This document shows positions 1-9,166 of a stretch of 18,396 bases of DNA, in pieces. Each line of letters starts with the position of its first letter. The first letter of the stretch is position 1. Made by a program: the position numbers and the translations under genes. The stretch is from Ophiostoma sp. CBS 140.51. Taxonomy: Eukaryota; Ascomycota; Sordariomycetes; Ophiostomatales; Ophiostomataceae. Below the pieces are notes generated by a model that saw only the letters and a program-made list of their open reading frames with translations, did not search any database and had not been told where the DNA came from. The DNA is taken from positions 1 through 18,396 of the forward strand of contig JANSLP010000485.1 of assembly GCA_029298735.1 (NCBI GenBank). Direction: 5' to 3'.

Positions 1-100
1 AGGCGATGCACGGCGCAAGCTCAAAATCTTCTTGACACCGGCAAAGTGGGTGTGGAAGCGCGCGATGCCCGATTCGGCCATACGGTAATGGCAAAGAAGA
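1..100. other. Unassigned edge fragment of normal base composition
   Basis: The first ~95 bases contain ordinary CA and TG dinucleotides, unlike the RIP-like DNA that follows. Both strands stay open. On the minus strand a frame reads ...ESGIARFHTHFAGVKK..., which faintly resembles the BED-finger region of hAT transposases (pattern G-I-x-R-[FL]-x-x-H-[LF]-A-G). This is too short to assign. It could equally be the end of a gene outside the window. Confidence 0.2.
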
Positions 101-1250
101 AATAATAAGTTAAAATACTTCGTTAAATAGTAAGGTTATAATAATGAAGAAAATATATAGGAACTCGTAGAAAACCTTAAGAATTCCTCCTAGCTATTAT
201 CAGAATATTAATAATAAAAGAATTATTCTTTAAGTCGGCTATAATTCCTTACTAGTTAATAGAGGAAGTAGCCGTATCGGCGACGGCTTGGGTCTCCTAG
301 GTAGTAAGAAGAGCGTTACGCTCTTCCTCGGCCTACCGAGCCTCGTCCTCGGTATTATAAGTAGTATAAGCCTCGTCGAGAAGCTTTTAACGCTTTACCT
401 CGTGAGCCTTTTATTACTACCGGATCCGACGTATACGAGCCGCGGCCTTTACGGCCCGGCTATACGCCTCCTCGAGAGTAATCTCGGCGGCCTCGCGGGC
501 CTCCGAGAGGCGCTAGGAATTAAAAACCTAACGCTCGGTTAAAAGAATAAAAGTTAGAAATAAGAATAAAAAAACAAGAAGTACGGAAAGCTTACCGGGG
601 CCCATAGCGATACTACGATTATCGTACTTTACACTTATACGAATATAGGCCCAGTAACGACGAATCTAGCGAGTGGATTTATTAGACTAAATATAATCTC
701 GCTTAAGGCGGGTATAACGTGAATACGGTATAGCGTTAAAACCGGAAGATTCGATGGTACCGATAATACGACGTCGCTAAGCGGAACTAGTTAAGATAGG
801 ACGTTTAGTAACGCGACCAGATATAATAGAAGAAGGGAAAAAAGATCCTTACTAGATTAATAACGGAAAGGTAAGGAAGTACGCTACTTATAAGATTTCG
901 GGACGAAATCTAGGGAGAAAAGAGGTTATATTACGGATATAGCCCCCACGGGCCTTAATAACGGGCCTAGGATAATATAGCCGACCCCTTAACGGGTACG
1001 GAGAAAATATAATGCGACTAGCGTAAGGCGGCGGTGTTAGTGTAGCTAAAAGGCGGCTACCTTTTAGGAACATAGGACAAAGGACCAATTAAGGATACGG
1101 ACGGAACTAACTAATCAGGAGACAGAATATTACTTCATACGGAAATGAGTTAAGAGGAATGAAGTAGTATAAAGTAAGGACGAACTTTATATAAGAATGA
1201 AGTAAGAGATATAAAGCATTATAAAGTACGAATAGATATATAAGACTGAG
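100..1250. repeat. RIP-like degraded repeat (probable dead transposable element)
   Basis: This stretch is strongly depleted of CpA and TpG while CpG and TpA are abundant. In 241-540, for example, I count no CA and only two TG dinucleotides, yet dozens of CG. That is the footprint of repeat-induced point mutation, which converts CpA to TpA on either strand of duplicated DNA. All six frames are broken by TAA/TAG codons. A coding trace is visible at about 245-512 on the minus strand. No terminal repeats or target-site duplications were found, so the element class is unknown. Depletion is weaker between 1250 and 1600, which merges into the 3' flank of the alcohol dehydrogenase gene. Confidence 0.75.
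245..512 (-). pseudogene. RIP-broken coding remnant, helical charged protein, probably from a transposable element
   Basis: Reading the minus strand from 512 gives a low-bias, clearly protein-like frame rich in Ala, Glu and Arg (RLSEAREAAEITLEEAYSR, then after stops LLDEAYTTYNTEDEAR and AEEERNALL). It is interrupted by TAG/TAA codons. Stops of this kind are what RIP makes from CAG/CAA glutamine and TGG tryptophan codons. The composition suggests a long helix or coiled coil, as in some transposon gag-like or transposase proteins, but I do not recognise the family. It cannot be functional. Confidence 0.4.
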
Positions 1251-1610
1251 GCTTCCTCCCAGTAACCTAGATAGAAGACTTAGTCGCTACCGATTGTCTG
1301 AAATATAAACCTACATGAACTTGTATTCCTGTGCTATCATTATATACGAAGAACCCCTTTATACGTGTTGACTATTGTTCGACCGTTACGCCTTATCACT
1401 GTTTTACTAGAGCAAGAACCCTCCCCTAGACTTGATTACCTAGCAGAGTCTCTTACCCCTTTGGGAAGTGCCTTTGTAACAGGCCCGTAATAGCTAAAAG
1501 TTACACCCGGAATAACGCTTTATAGCTTTAAGTTATAAAACAATACTAAAAGCCTAGTAATATATACGAACTCTTAAACCTTCTTATCTTTATCTCCTTC
1601 TCCTCAATAA
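1250..1610. other. Transition zone with no gene
   Basis: This is AT-rich sequence with partly restored CA/TG content lying between the RIP-like repeat and the stop codon of the alcohol dehydrogenase gene. It must contain the 3' untranslated region of that minus-strand gene. I see no reading frame with protein character and no RNA gene. Confidence 0.5.
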
Positions 1611-2775
1611 TTAGTTTCTAATTTTTAAGACTGCCCGCCCAGGCAACTTCCCAGAAACCATTGCGTCTATTAGTTTGTCGACATCCTCTAAAGTACCCTT
1701 AGTCAGAATTGGATGAACGAGGTCACGGGCCGTGAAAGCAAGAGCCTCGTCGACATCTTGCTGCGTACCGACGACGCTGCCAACGATACTCAGTTGCTGT
1801 ATTATGTTAGTCACTTATCGTTCTTTTTCTCATCGCAGGAAGAAAAGGACGTCTTACCTTCAGAGCCAGCATAACGGGAGGGGCGCCGGCAAGAACTTTC
1901 GGGTCACCGGGCAGACCAATTGCAACAATGGTGCCACCACTGCGAGTCAGAGACGGTGCAACAGCATATCCAGCAGCGACGGCTGCAAAGACAACGACAC
2001 CGTGGGCACCAAGGCCATCAGTGAGCTCAGCAACAGCTTTGGCCATATCCGGTGTGTCGGCAAAGTCGAGATAATGCTCAGCTCCAAGCTTCAGGCAGAG
2101 GTCACGCTTGGCACTGCCGCCATCCACAGCAATGACACGCATGCCGAGAGCTTTGGCGTACTGGACACCAAGATGACCAAGACCGCCACCGGCACCGATA
2201 AGAACAATGTACTCTCCAGAGCGCACCTTACTGCGCTTGCAAGCGTTGTACGCAGTGACACCACCGCACATGATAGGGCCAGCCTCCTCGTCGCTAACGG
2301 TGTCTGGGATGTGGGTGGCGTAGTTCGCAGAGGTCACACAATATTCCTGGAATGTGCCAGCAGCACTGAAACCAGAGTTTGTCTGGTGCAGGCACAGGAC
2401 CTCACCGCCCTGATAGACTTGCTTGCAGAAGTGGCATGTGCGGCAGACGTTGGTGATCCATTTGATGCCGGCACGGTCACCGAGTTTCCATTGGCCGCCC
2501 TCAGCCACACCCGGACCGAGAGCAACGACGCGTCCAATGCCCTCGTGGCCGGCAATGCCGTGAGTCTGGGGCTGCATGGCGACACCGAGCGGGCCCCATT
2601 CATCGTGGATAAGGGATTTGTCGCTGGAGCACAGGCCAGACCAGGCTATCTGGACAAGAATCTGGCCGGGACCGGGCTGCTCGACAGCAACATCACGGAC
2701 AGGTGCCTTGGAGCCGTGGCCACTTCCTTCTTTGACGGCTGCGCGCTGGCGGGCGGGAATGGTGACAGTTGCCAT
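1611..2775 (-). CDS. Zinc-dependent alcohol dehydrogenase (medium-chain family)
   Basis: Two exons (2775-1858 and 1796-1611) flank a 61-bp intron with a GTAAGA donor, a CTAAC branch site and a CAG acceptor, encoding 367 residues. The product should interconvert primary alcohols and aldehydes with NAD(H) in the cytosol. Catalytic zinc ligands are Cys49, His77 (in the GHEGIGRVVALGPG signature) and Cys169. The structural zinc knot is C111-x2-C114-x2-C117-x10-C128, three residues longer than the yeast C-x7-C spacing. The Rossmann motif GAGGGLGHLG is at 193-202, and Asp217 at the end of the second strand favours NAD. The ATG at 2775 was chosen over an in-frame ATG at 2847 because the latter lies only 11 bp from a TATA box and its extra 24 residues lack family character. 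The physiological substrate is not determined, and the gene shares no promoter with a neighbour. Confidence 0.9.
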
Positions 2776-2857
2776 GTTGTATGGTTGATGAGGTTCGTGT
2801 GTCGTGATGTGATGGTTGATGTCATCTGTCCACGATTGAAGCTCCATGAACCTATCA

Positions 2858-2865
2858 CTTATATA
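2858..2865 (-). promoter_or_regulatory. TATA box of the alcohol dehydrogenase gene
   Basis: TATATAAG on the minus strand lies 83-90 bp upstream of the chosen ATG (2775). Transcription would be expected about 30 bp downstream, near 2830. This places the alternative ATG at 2847 upstream of the probable mRNA start. Confidence 0.55.
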
Positions 2866-2924
2866 TTCAAGGCATAGGGAGTGCCATGCTCTTGGCCGTT
2901 AGTCATGTGCGAATGTCCCTCAAC

Positions 2925-2944
2925 CATTGGCATTGAAACCAATG
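2925..2944. promoter_or_regulatory. Inverted pair of CCAAT boxes
   Basis: CATTGG (2925-2930) and CCAATG (2939-2944) form a pair facing opposite ways, 150-170 bp upstream of the alcohol dehydrogenase ATG. CCAAT is bound by the fungal HAP/CBC complex. The position suits a promoter element, but use is not shown. Confidence 0.35.
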
Positions 2945-3020
2945 CACCATCGGACCGCAGTGTCACTAGTCACCTACGGGATTTTGTCTCATCAGTGGGC
3001 AAAGGGAATAGAAGTACAAC

Positions 3021-3049
3021 GGCCGAACGCAAGGATTCAACGTTCGGCC
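3021..3049. repeat. Perfect 9-bp inverted repeat
   Basis: GGCCGAACG (3021-3029) and CGTTCGGCC (3041-3049) are exact inverted copies around an 11-nt centre. The element lies about 250 bp upstream of the alcohol dehydrogenase ATG. It could be a dyad binding site or a hairpin; no known factor is assigned. Confidence 0.5.
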
Positions 3050-3150
3050 TTACAGGGCGACTTGTCTGAATGATGGTTGCCAACAATCCATACCACCTTT
3101 CCTCACACACGGCAAAATTTCTCAGCCTCGGACAGAGGGAGACATGAGAA

Positions 3151-3193
3151 AACGCGGGGAGTGCATGGAGTGGTGCCAGGATCAACGCGGGGA
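3151..3193 (+). promoter_or_regulatory. Direct repeat AACGCGGGGA, CreA-type sites
   Basis: AACGCGGGGA occurs at 3151-3160 and 3184-3193, and each copy contains GCGGGG, a match to the carbon-catabolite repressor CreA consensus SYGGRG. A third GCGGGG is at 3312-3317. Paired CreA sites are the functional arrangement in Aspergillus. Glucose repression of the alcohol dehydrogenase is a reasonable inference. Confidence 0.4.
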
Positions 3194-3310
3194 AGTCGGA
3201 CCGCGTGCATCCGTTGGTGATCAAGCGCTGTGTTAGTCCCAGTTGGAAATCGTTCCACATTCAATTTTCACCACTCCACGATCAAGGGCGCGGAGCCGAG
3301 GTCCAGATTG

Positions 3311-3416
3311 TGCGGGGTGGCTGCGGTTCCGTGCATTGTGATTCTGAAATGATACCAGAATATTCTGTTTGTCTCTGTGCGGTGGTAAATGTATTTGCTG
3401 TGATGCAGAAATGCGG
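3311..3416 (+). promoter_or_regulatory. Cluster of four TGCGG elements
   Basis: TGCGG occurs at 3311, 3322, 3378 and 3412, all on the plus strand within 106 bp, where about 0.1-0.2 would be expected by chance. WGCGG is the core bound by the Aspergillus nidulans ethanol regulator AlcR, and the first copy overlaps a CreA-type GCGGGG as at alc promoters. The cluster is 536-640 bp from the alcohol dehydrogenase ATG. AlcR has a narrow species range, so the factor is uncertain. Confidence 0.3.
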
Positions 3417-3810
3417 CAAGTTTAGGCGGCAGACTACTGCAGATAGAGTGCTGACGTGGGATGTATTATCGAAGATCCCAGAAAACTTCTCCACATTTGT
3501 TCACCGTCTTTCTTTCCGTTACTCCTGTCAATATCCATGGACTAGAAAACAGTGTGCTCAATGTCCACGTCAATTCAGGATCCCAGGTTTGGAAACCAAC
3601 AACAGTTATTCAGTAGACAATCAAGGTTGATACTGTAGCTGATTCGTCAGAACGACACTGCTTGTATTTGATAGCTCCGATCACCACCAATTTTAGCCGA
3701 GAGACCCCGTCAAAGTTCAGGCACAAGTCCATCATGCGCTACGACGTCGTTGGTGGCAAGATGGATAATATGTAGATAACAGATAGATTGATTCTATTCT
3801 GAATATTGTT

Positions 3811-5030
3811 CTACAGATACTGCCGCATGCGCTCAACCACACAAAGAAGGGTCATAGCTTGGCCGTAGGGCATAGCTGTGAGCCGAATTTTCCTGTAAAA
3901 GTCCTTGTCGGCGCCCATTGGTGTACCGAAGCTAACGTTCTGGACCAATCCTTTCTCGTTGACATTGTTGATGACAGCTTCTAGTCCCCGAAGACCCACC
4001 TCCTGGTACTCCTTTCCCAGATAGCCCATGCGGACGCTCTTAAGCAGACCAAACGAGAAGCCTGCAGACGCAGAGACCTCCAAGTACGATTCTGGATCGT
4101 CAATCAGAGTATGCCACAGGCCGTTCTGGTTTTGATATTTCTTGAGAGAAATAGCCTGCTGTTTGAGAGTGGACACGAGGATGACGCTGAGATGGTCATC
4201 CCGTGGCAAATGAATCAGGGACAGGAATTCTGGAATGGCGATAGTCACCCATGAGTTTCCTCTGCCCCAGAGTGCCTCGCCAAAATGGTGCTGTTCCAAG
4301 AAGGTCCATCCATGAAAGAACAATCCCGTACGGCGGTCCACAAGATACTTGATGTGGAGCAAAAACTGCCGCTTCGCCTCCTCGACGTATGCCGGGCGCT
4401 TCAACAGAACGCCAATCTTGGCAAGGGGGAGCACAGACATCATCAGTGTGTCATCCCACAGCTCGCCTTCATTGACTTGTCGGAACGTGATGTGCTGGAT
4501 ACCACCCTCTGATGTCGTTAGCAAGGATACAGATTGACTGACCAAGATAGGAACTCACCTGTCGTCCTCGGAATGCCGTGCATGAGAAACTCTGCCCACG
4601 ATTCAAGGTATGCCCGGTACTTTAGCTCGCCCGTGTGCTCGTACAGGTAGGCCAGAGTCAACATAGGTGCCATGCTGTTGACGTTTTTTGTCGGTGTACC
4701 TTTAGCGAATTGGTGGTCAAACCACGCTTGAATGTGGCCCAGGACCGTTGTGTCTCCAGTGATCTCGAAAAGAGCCCACATGCCGTACAGGCCGACACCC
4801 TGTGTCCACTCCCAATTGTTCCAAGACTTGGAGTCAACTTTAAAGCCACCCGTCACAAGTGGCACACGGAACTCGCCAGTCTCATCCTTGAGGTGCACCA
4901 AACTGTCAACGAGACGGAGAGCAAGAGCCTTGGTATCTTGCAAGCTCATGTCGGCCAGTGCCGTTTTGATCTCGAATGGCGTATTCTTTACCCCATCCGG
5001 AGAAGTGAAAATGGAAAGTAGGTCAGGCAT
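3811..5030 (-). CDS. GH105 unsaturated rhamnogalacturonyl hydrolase-like protein
   Basis: Two exons (5030-4559 and 4508-3811) flank a 50-bp intron (GTGAGT donor, GCTAAC branch site, CAG acceptor), encoding 389 residues. GH105 enzymes (YteR/YesR type) remove the 4,5-unsaturated galacturonyl residue left by rhamnogalacturonan lyases from the oligosaccharide non-reducing end. The (alpha/alpha)6-barrel family is recognised by NWEWTQGVGLYGMWALFE near residue 71, by WDDTLMM at 175-181 (the region of the catalytic Asp of YteR), by LFFHGW at 220-225, and by WGRGNSW at 238-244. There is no signal peptide, so the enzyme is probably cytosolic and needs an importer. A divergent MFS transporter gene begins 730 bp away and shares its promoter. 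GH88 is related, but the fungal length and motifs suit GH105 better. Confidence 0.85.
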
Positions 5031-5760
5031 GGTGTTGTCGTCGGTGGTGGTGGCTGATCCGTCAGAGCTTCTTTATTGAAGTTGCTGGTTTTCCTTCCGT
5101 CTGTTGATGAAATAACAGGGGCTGTCTATTTTCTTTGCTCGTGGGGGAGGATCCTGACAATATGTAAGGTGTGGGCTGTCTTTTGTGGTGACGGAGCCAG
5201 CAGAAATCGGAGAGTTATCGGAACCACGAACCATAAACCACGCCAAACACCTCCGCATTGGGATCGGAAAACAATGATGATCGGAAAAGGAGCAGTCGGA
5301 TAAATTGTGTACGGGGAACAGAGGCGTCAAATATTCTATGAGAGATTGTTAGTCGGAAGATAGATTGGCGGACTGACAGGGGGCGAATGACGACATGCGA
5401 CGGAGCGACGGCCGGATAACGGTGGATCGGCGTAGGGTGCATCCTTCCTGGGATGGGCCACTGAGTTGACACTGGCGGAAAACCCCGCAGATCTGGAGAC
5501 CCCAGAGAAGATCCCGGATAACGCGAGGCAAACGGCGTGAGTGCGGATAACCCCCGGATTTTTTGGCAGGTTCGTGGGGAGATCACCGTTGTTTTTCCAT
5601 TTCACAGAGAGCCCCGATGCATGTCGCCGTTTTCTGGGAAAGCGACGTCGAAATATAAAGTTGGCACTGACGATGCACCCAGCGCCGATCAAGGAGAATG
5701 AATTTGTGACAAAAGTCTTGTATACACGGTATCGACAATACGCACACAGACATCACAACA
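5031..5760. promoter_or_regulatory. Divergent promoter between GH105 and the MFS transporter
   Basis: These 730 bp carry no gene and drive both flanking genes. CGGATAA occurs four times in the same orientation: 5297-5304 (CGGATAAA), 5413-5420, 5515-5522 and 5544-5551 (each CGGATAAC). About 0.1 would be expected by chance. From memory, CGGDTAAW is the reported binding consensus of the arabinose regulator AraR in Aspergillus oryzae; the first copy fits exactly and the others in seven of eight bases. GCGGAAAACCCCGC near 5475 is a GCGG-N6-CCGC dyad. Coordinate induction by a plant cell-wall sugar is inferred. Confidence 0.5.
5654..5659 (+). promoter_or_regulatory. TATA box of the MFS transporter gene
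   Basis: TATAAA lies about 100 bp upstream of the transporter ATG at 5761. A start site about 30 bp downstream would give a leader of roughly 70 nt. A four-codon upstream frame (ATG at 5698) would sit at the very start of that leader. Confidence 0.45.
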
Positions 5761-7817
5761 ATGGCTGAACCAAAGACGCAGCAGGCGGAGGCCCAGATAG
5801 AGCGCCTCCAGCGTCTCAACACAGAGGGCTTCCCAGACAAACATGCCACCATGGATGACGAGATTCGCGAGTATGTTGGCGGCGCGGAAGCTGTCGAGGT
5901 CGACCCGGCAACGAGCACTCGTCTGCGCCGAATGATTGACAAGCGTGTCTTGGTCGTCATGCTGGGCACATATTTTTTGCAATCTCTGGACAAGAATGCA
6001 CTTAGCTTCACCGCTATCATGGGAATCCGAACCGATGCCCACCTTGTTGGACAGGATGTATGTTTCTTTTTTGTTTCTTGATATTTTCTACTTCATCTTC
6101 CTCTCTTGCCGTGCATTGCTGACGCCGGTTTAGTACGCTTGGTTGCATACTGTGATCTACTTCGGCATTCTGGCGGCTGAATTCCCGACTGTACTCATTG
6201 TCCAGAAGGTTCCCATTGCCAAGTACCTTGCAGCAAACATTTTCCTCTGGGGATTGACAGTTACCATGACATGTTTTGGGTTCAATTTCACGGTTTTGAC
6301 AGCACTGCGTATCCTTCTTGGTTTGTTTGAGGCTGTCTCTCAGCCGACCTTCCTGCTTCTCTCGTCCATGTGGTACACGAGAAGCGAGCAAGCTGTCATT
6401 GTCGCTTGCTGGTATGTAAGTAGAACTTGGATCTCTTCATGGTATAACTTGATGACCTGTTGCTGACGTATCGCAGGGAATGGTATGTATTACACTTGGT
6501 CTGAGTTTTGTGGCATCCTCATGGTACCATCATGTCCACTAACAATTTTGTGCAGAACGGTGTGCAGGGCATCTGTGGCGGCTTGATCGCATACGGTATC
6601 AGTCATATCCATTCGACTGTTCTCAAATCATGGCAGGTTCTCTACATCATTCTGGGTTCCATTACTTGCGTGTGGGCTATTTTTGTTTCCTGGTGGATGC
6701 CAGACAGTCCCATGCGAGCAAAGTGCTGGGCCAAAGAAGATAGACTTCTGATGATCGAGCGTGTCCGTGCAAACCAGACAGGAATTCAGAACCGGAAACT
6801 GAAGCGGTCTCACGTCATGGAGGCAATCAAGGATCCACAGGTGTGGTGCTACGTGTTCATCCAGGTTATGTATGGTGTCACTTTCCCTAGTGTTTTGAAT
6901 CACGTTTTATTCTCCATCCCCCTGCTGACAGTCATCTCTTCCCGACACGCAGTATCCAAATTCCAACTGGCGGCCTGGGCTCGTTCTCCACCATTATCAT
7001 ATCCAACTTTGGTTTCACAACGCTTCAAACTGAGCTGCTTTCAATGGTCAATGGCGTTATCCAATGCATCATTCTATTGGGTGCCGGTTGGCTGGTTCGC
7101 CGCTACAGTCGGGCTGTCATCTTCCAATTAGTACGGTACCATACTTTGTCCTCTCCACGACGCCTTCCACAAAGCTAACAGATTTTCAGTTCTTCCTGAT
7201 GCCAAACATCATCGGCACGGCCGTTTTGATGGGTTAGTCCAGCCACTTCTTTCAGACAGTGTATCTAGCTACACGTGGCATATTCCTTTTCCATATCTTG
7301 CCTCTCCTTATGCTGACATTCTCCGCAGCTGTGCCTGTTACAAAGTCTACTCGTGTTGGGCTTCTATTCGCCTACTGGCTGACGTTGTCATTCTGGGGCA
7401 CGACGGTGATTTTGATGAGCATGCTCGCACGGAACGTGGCCGGGCAAACCAAGAAATCCGTCAGCACAGCGTCTCTCTTTGTCGCTTGGTCTGTTGGCAA
7501 TATAATTGGGCCGCAGGTCTTCCAGTCCAAGGATGCTCCGCGTTACTTCACTTGCTTCTCGGTCCACATGGGCTGTTATGGTGTCATCATCATTCTTCTG
7601 TGTTTGCTGTGGGTCTACCTCCGCAACGAGAACAGGAAGAAGCAAGCAGTTCAGGTACGTTTTTTTTTTCCTTCTCGGAGTATATCGTTCTGTGGCAGCA
7701 TTGATGGCTAACTGTAATCAACAGGAGCAAGACTGGACTGCATCAGAGACAAACCTAAGCAATGCTTTTGACGATTTTACTGATAAGGAAAACCCCAACT
7801 TCAGGTACATGTACTAG
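5761..7817 (+). CDS. MFS transporter, anion:cation symporter (Dal5/allantoate permease-like) family
   Basis: Eight exons: 5761-6057, 6134-6415, 6477-6482, 6556-6869, 6953-7130, 7190-7232, 7329-7654 and 7725-7817. The protein is 512 residues, the normal length for the family. It is a plasma-membrane symporter with about 12 helices. ACS-family hallmarks are LQSLDKNALSF in helix 1, YAWLHTVIYFG after intron 1, WYGMNG at the exon 2/3/4 junctions, IPTGGLGSF, and the C-terminal DFTDKENPNFRY. Exon 3 is only 6 nt (Gly-Met), and skipping it would keep the frame but break the W-Y-x-x-N-G spacing. The intron 4 donor (GTATGG) is weak and is the least certain junction. ACS members carry carboxylates such as allantoate, nicotinate and, in bacteria, hexuronates. 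Divergence from a cytosolic GH105 gene suggests import of unsaturated rhamnogalacturonan fragments or uronates, which is inference. Confidence 0.85.
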
Positions 7818-8194
7818 AATATGGGAAGTATGATGGTTAGTCACTAATATACAGCATGATGCAGCGTACTCCTGCCATATCTACCGAAAAATGCTATGAG
7901 CAAGTGGTCTCTATATAGTGGGGATTCTCACAGCTCACCCTGTATTTTAGACCATCCCCCAACCCCAACATGAACATTGTTCAAACAACACCTGTTTGAT
8001 TTTTACCTTGATTCTTACTGCCATTTTTAATTGAATATTTATGACACTTGATTTATGTCGAACATAAAATGAATATATAAAATAAAATGAATTAAATATT
8101 TTTTTTGCTGTAATCATGACCATATCTTTTAATAAACCCTTTATTCTCACCCAACATTGGTAGTAATTCTCATATCACTTTACCATATTGACGA
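7818..8194. other. Intergenic 3' flanks of convergent genes
   Basis: These 377 bp separate the stop codons of the transporter and GH62 genes. They are AT-rich, especially 8000-8110, with long A/T runs and AATAAA-like sequences suited to polyadenylation on both strands. I see no gene or structured RNA. Confidence 0.6.
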
Positions 8195-9166
8195 TCATGA
8201 TAACGTCAACAGACCAGGTCTGTATGGGAGCAATCCATAGTCAGTGTCAGACCCAACAGACCGCCCTTGGTACAGCAACTGCAGGTTGCAAGGGTCTATC
8301 GACATGGTCTGGTCTGGATTACTGCGTACCAGGTCTCCGTGGCTGATATCATTGGTCCAGCTGGCACCACTATTGGCTTTGCCTGCAAACGGTTGGGCCT
8401 CAGATGCGGCCTGGGGACTCCAAGTTCCATTCAAACTGGATGCCGTGAATGACCGGAAGTAGCGACCGTTCGTTCCAATCGATTCTACCAGCATGAGGAA
8501 TGTGGTTTGATTTTGTCCTTGCACGGTGTAGACCTGAACAGCTTCGAACAGATTGTTTTTGGTGTCAGTCAAGACGATTGTTGACTTGGTACCAAAGTCG
8601 CCCGGGAAGTTCTCGATAGGCATACTAGCCCGATAAATTCGGCCATTGTCGCCAGCAAAGAACAAATACATCGTTGTGTCGTCGCCGATAACGGTTTGGT
8701 CAATGCATCCAGTATTCGAATTGGATATTTTACCTGAGAAGAGTGGCTGCGCAGAAGTCCAACTGCCAGGCTTCGTTGGATCAGTCGAAGTGCGATATGA
8801 GAATGATGTTGTACCCCATTGGTGAGCAAGAATCCAGATTTTCTTGGGTGAGAAATAGAACAGTGTTGGCGCCACTGCACCGATGTCCATCCCTATTTGA
8901 GCTACACTGGCCATATCACTCCAGTTGCGGAATGGGCTGAACGCCATCGAGCCCCATTTGGAGCCAGGATCGTGAGTCGTTGCATAGACAAGATGTTGGT
9001 CATTATGAACGACACTGGTGAAGTCCTTGAGTGACACCCATCCTGTATTTGGGTTGGCCAGAGGTCCGGTCGAGGCCCACTCATAGTTTGAAGGAAGTGG
9101 GCATGATGCACTGGCTCCGCCAGTTGCAATGAGGAAATGGAGGATTATTTTGAATAATGGGACCAT
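8195..9166 (-). CDS. Secreted GH62 alpha-L-arabinofuranosidase
   Basis: A single exon encodes 323 residues. GH62 enzymes release arabinose side chains from arabinoxylan outside the cell. Residues 1-20 form a signal peptide (hydrophobic FKIILHFLIATGG, cleavage likely after ASA). The catalytic domain fills the rest, with no carbohydrate-binding module. Expected catalytic residues of the five-bladed propeller are Asp48 in WVSLKDFT (general base), Asp156 in GCIDQT (orienting), and Glu208 in NNLFEA (general acid). The SHGDLVRS segment is also a family landmark. Cys22 and the DPC cysteine near the C-terminus suit the conserved disulfide. The start is the ATG at 9166; the frame extends two codons further only through a TTG. 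It is convergent with the transporter gene and fits with it in a hemicellulose/pectin-use block. Confidence 0.93.
   Translation of the reverse strand: MVPLFKIILHFLIATGGASASCPLPSNYEWASTGPLANPNTGWVSLKDFTSVVHNDQHLVYATTHDPGSKWGSMAFSPFRNWSDMASVAQIGMDIGAVAPTLFYFSPKKIWILAHQWGTTSFSYRTSTDPTKPGSWTSAQPLFSGKISNSNTGCIDQTVIGDDTTMYLFFAGDNGRIYRASMPIENFPGDFGTKSTIVLTDTKNNLFEAVQVYTVQGQNQTTFLMLVESIGTNGRYFRSFTASSLNGTWSPQAASEAQPFAGKANSGASWTNDISHGDLVRSNPDQTMSIDPCNLQLLYQGRSVGSDTDYGLLPYRPGLLTLS

Larger units (their letters stand above)
2776..3810. other. Intergenic region: alcohol dehydrogenase promoter and GH105 3' flank
   Basis: No credible gene lies in these 1035 bp; the longest frames have no family character. 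The part near 2776-3420 holds a TATA box, inverted CCAAT boxes, a perfect inverted repeat, GCGGGG repeats and a TGCGG cluster, each listed separately. The part near 3650-3810 is the 3' flank of the GH105 gene. Confidence 0.7.

Noticed and set aside
2776..2847. Upstream in-frame ATG extending the alcohol dehydrogenase by 24 residues
   Set aside because: It is 11 bp from the TATA box, so probably outside the mRNA, and the added residues are not typical of the family.
1732..2877. Long plus-strand open frame (381 codons) antisense to the alcohol dehydrogenase
   Set aside because: It lies opposite an unmistakable dehydrogenase with all zinc ligands. Its translation has no family character and runs across the dehydrogenase intron and leader. 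It is a shadow frame.
3205..3630. 141-codon plus-strand frame between the alcohol dehydrogenase and GH105 genes
   Set aside because: No recognisable domain, irregular composition, and it overlaps the motif-rich promoter region.
5673..5768. Upstream ATG at 5673 overlapping the transporter start
   Set aside because: It lies only about 15 bp after the TATA box, so it is likely outside the transcript, and it is out of frame with the transporter.
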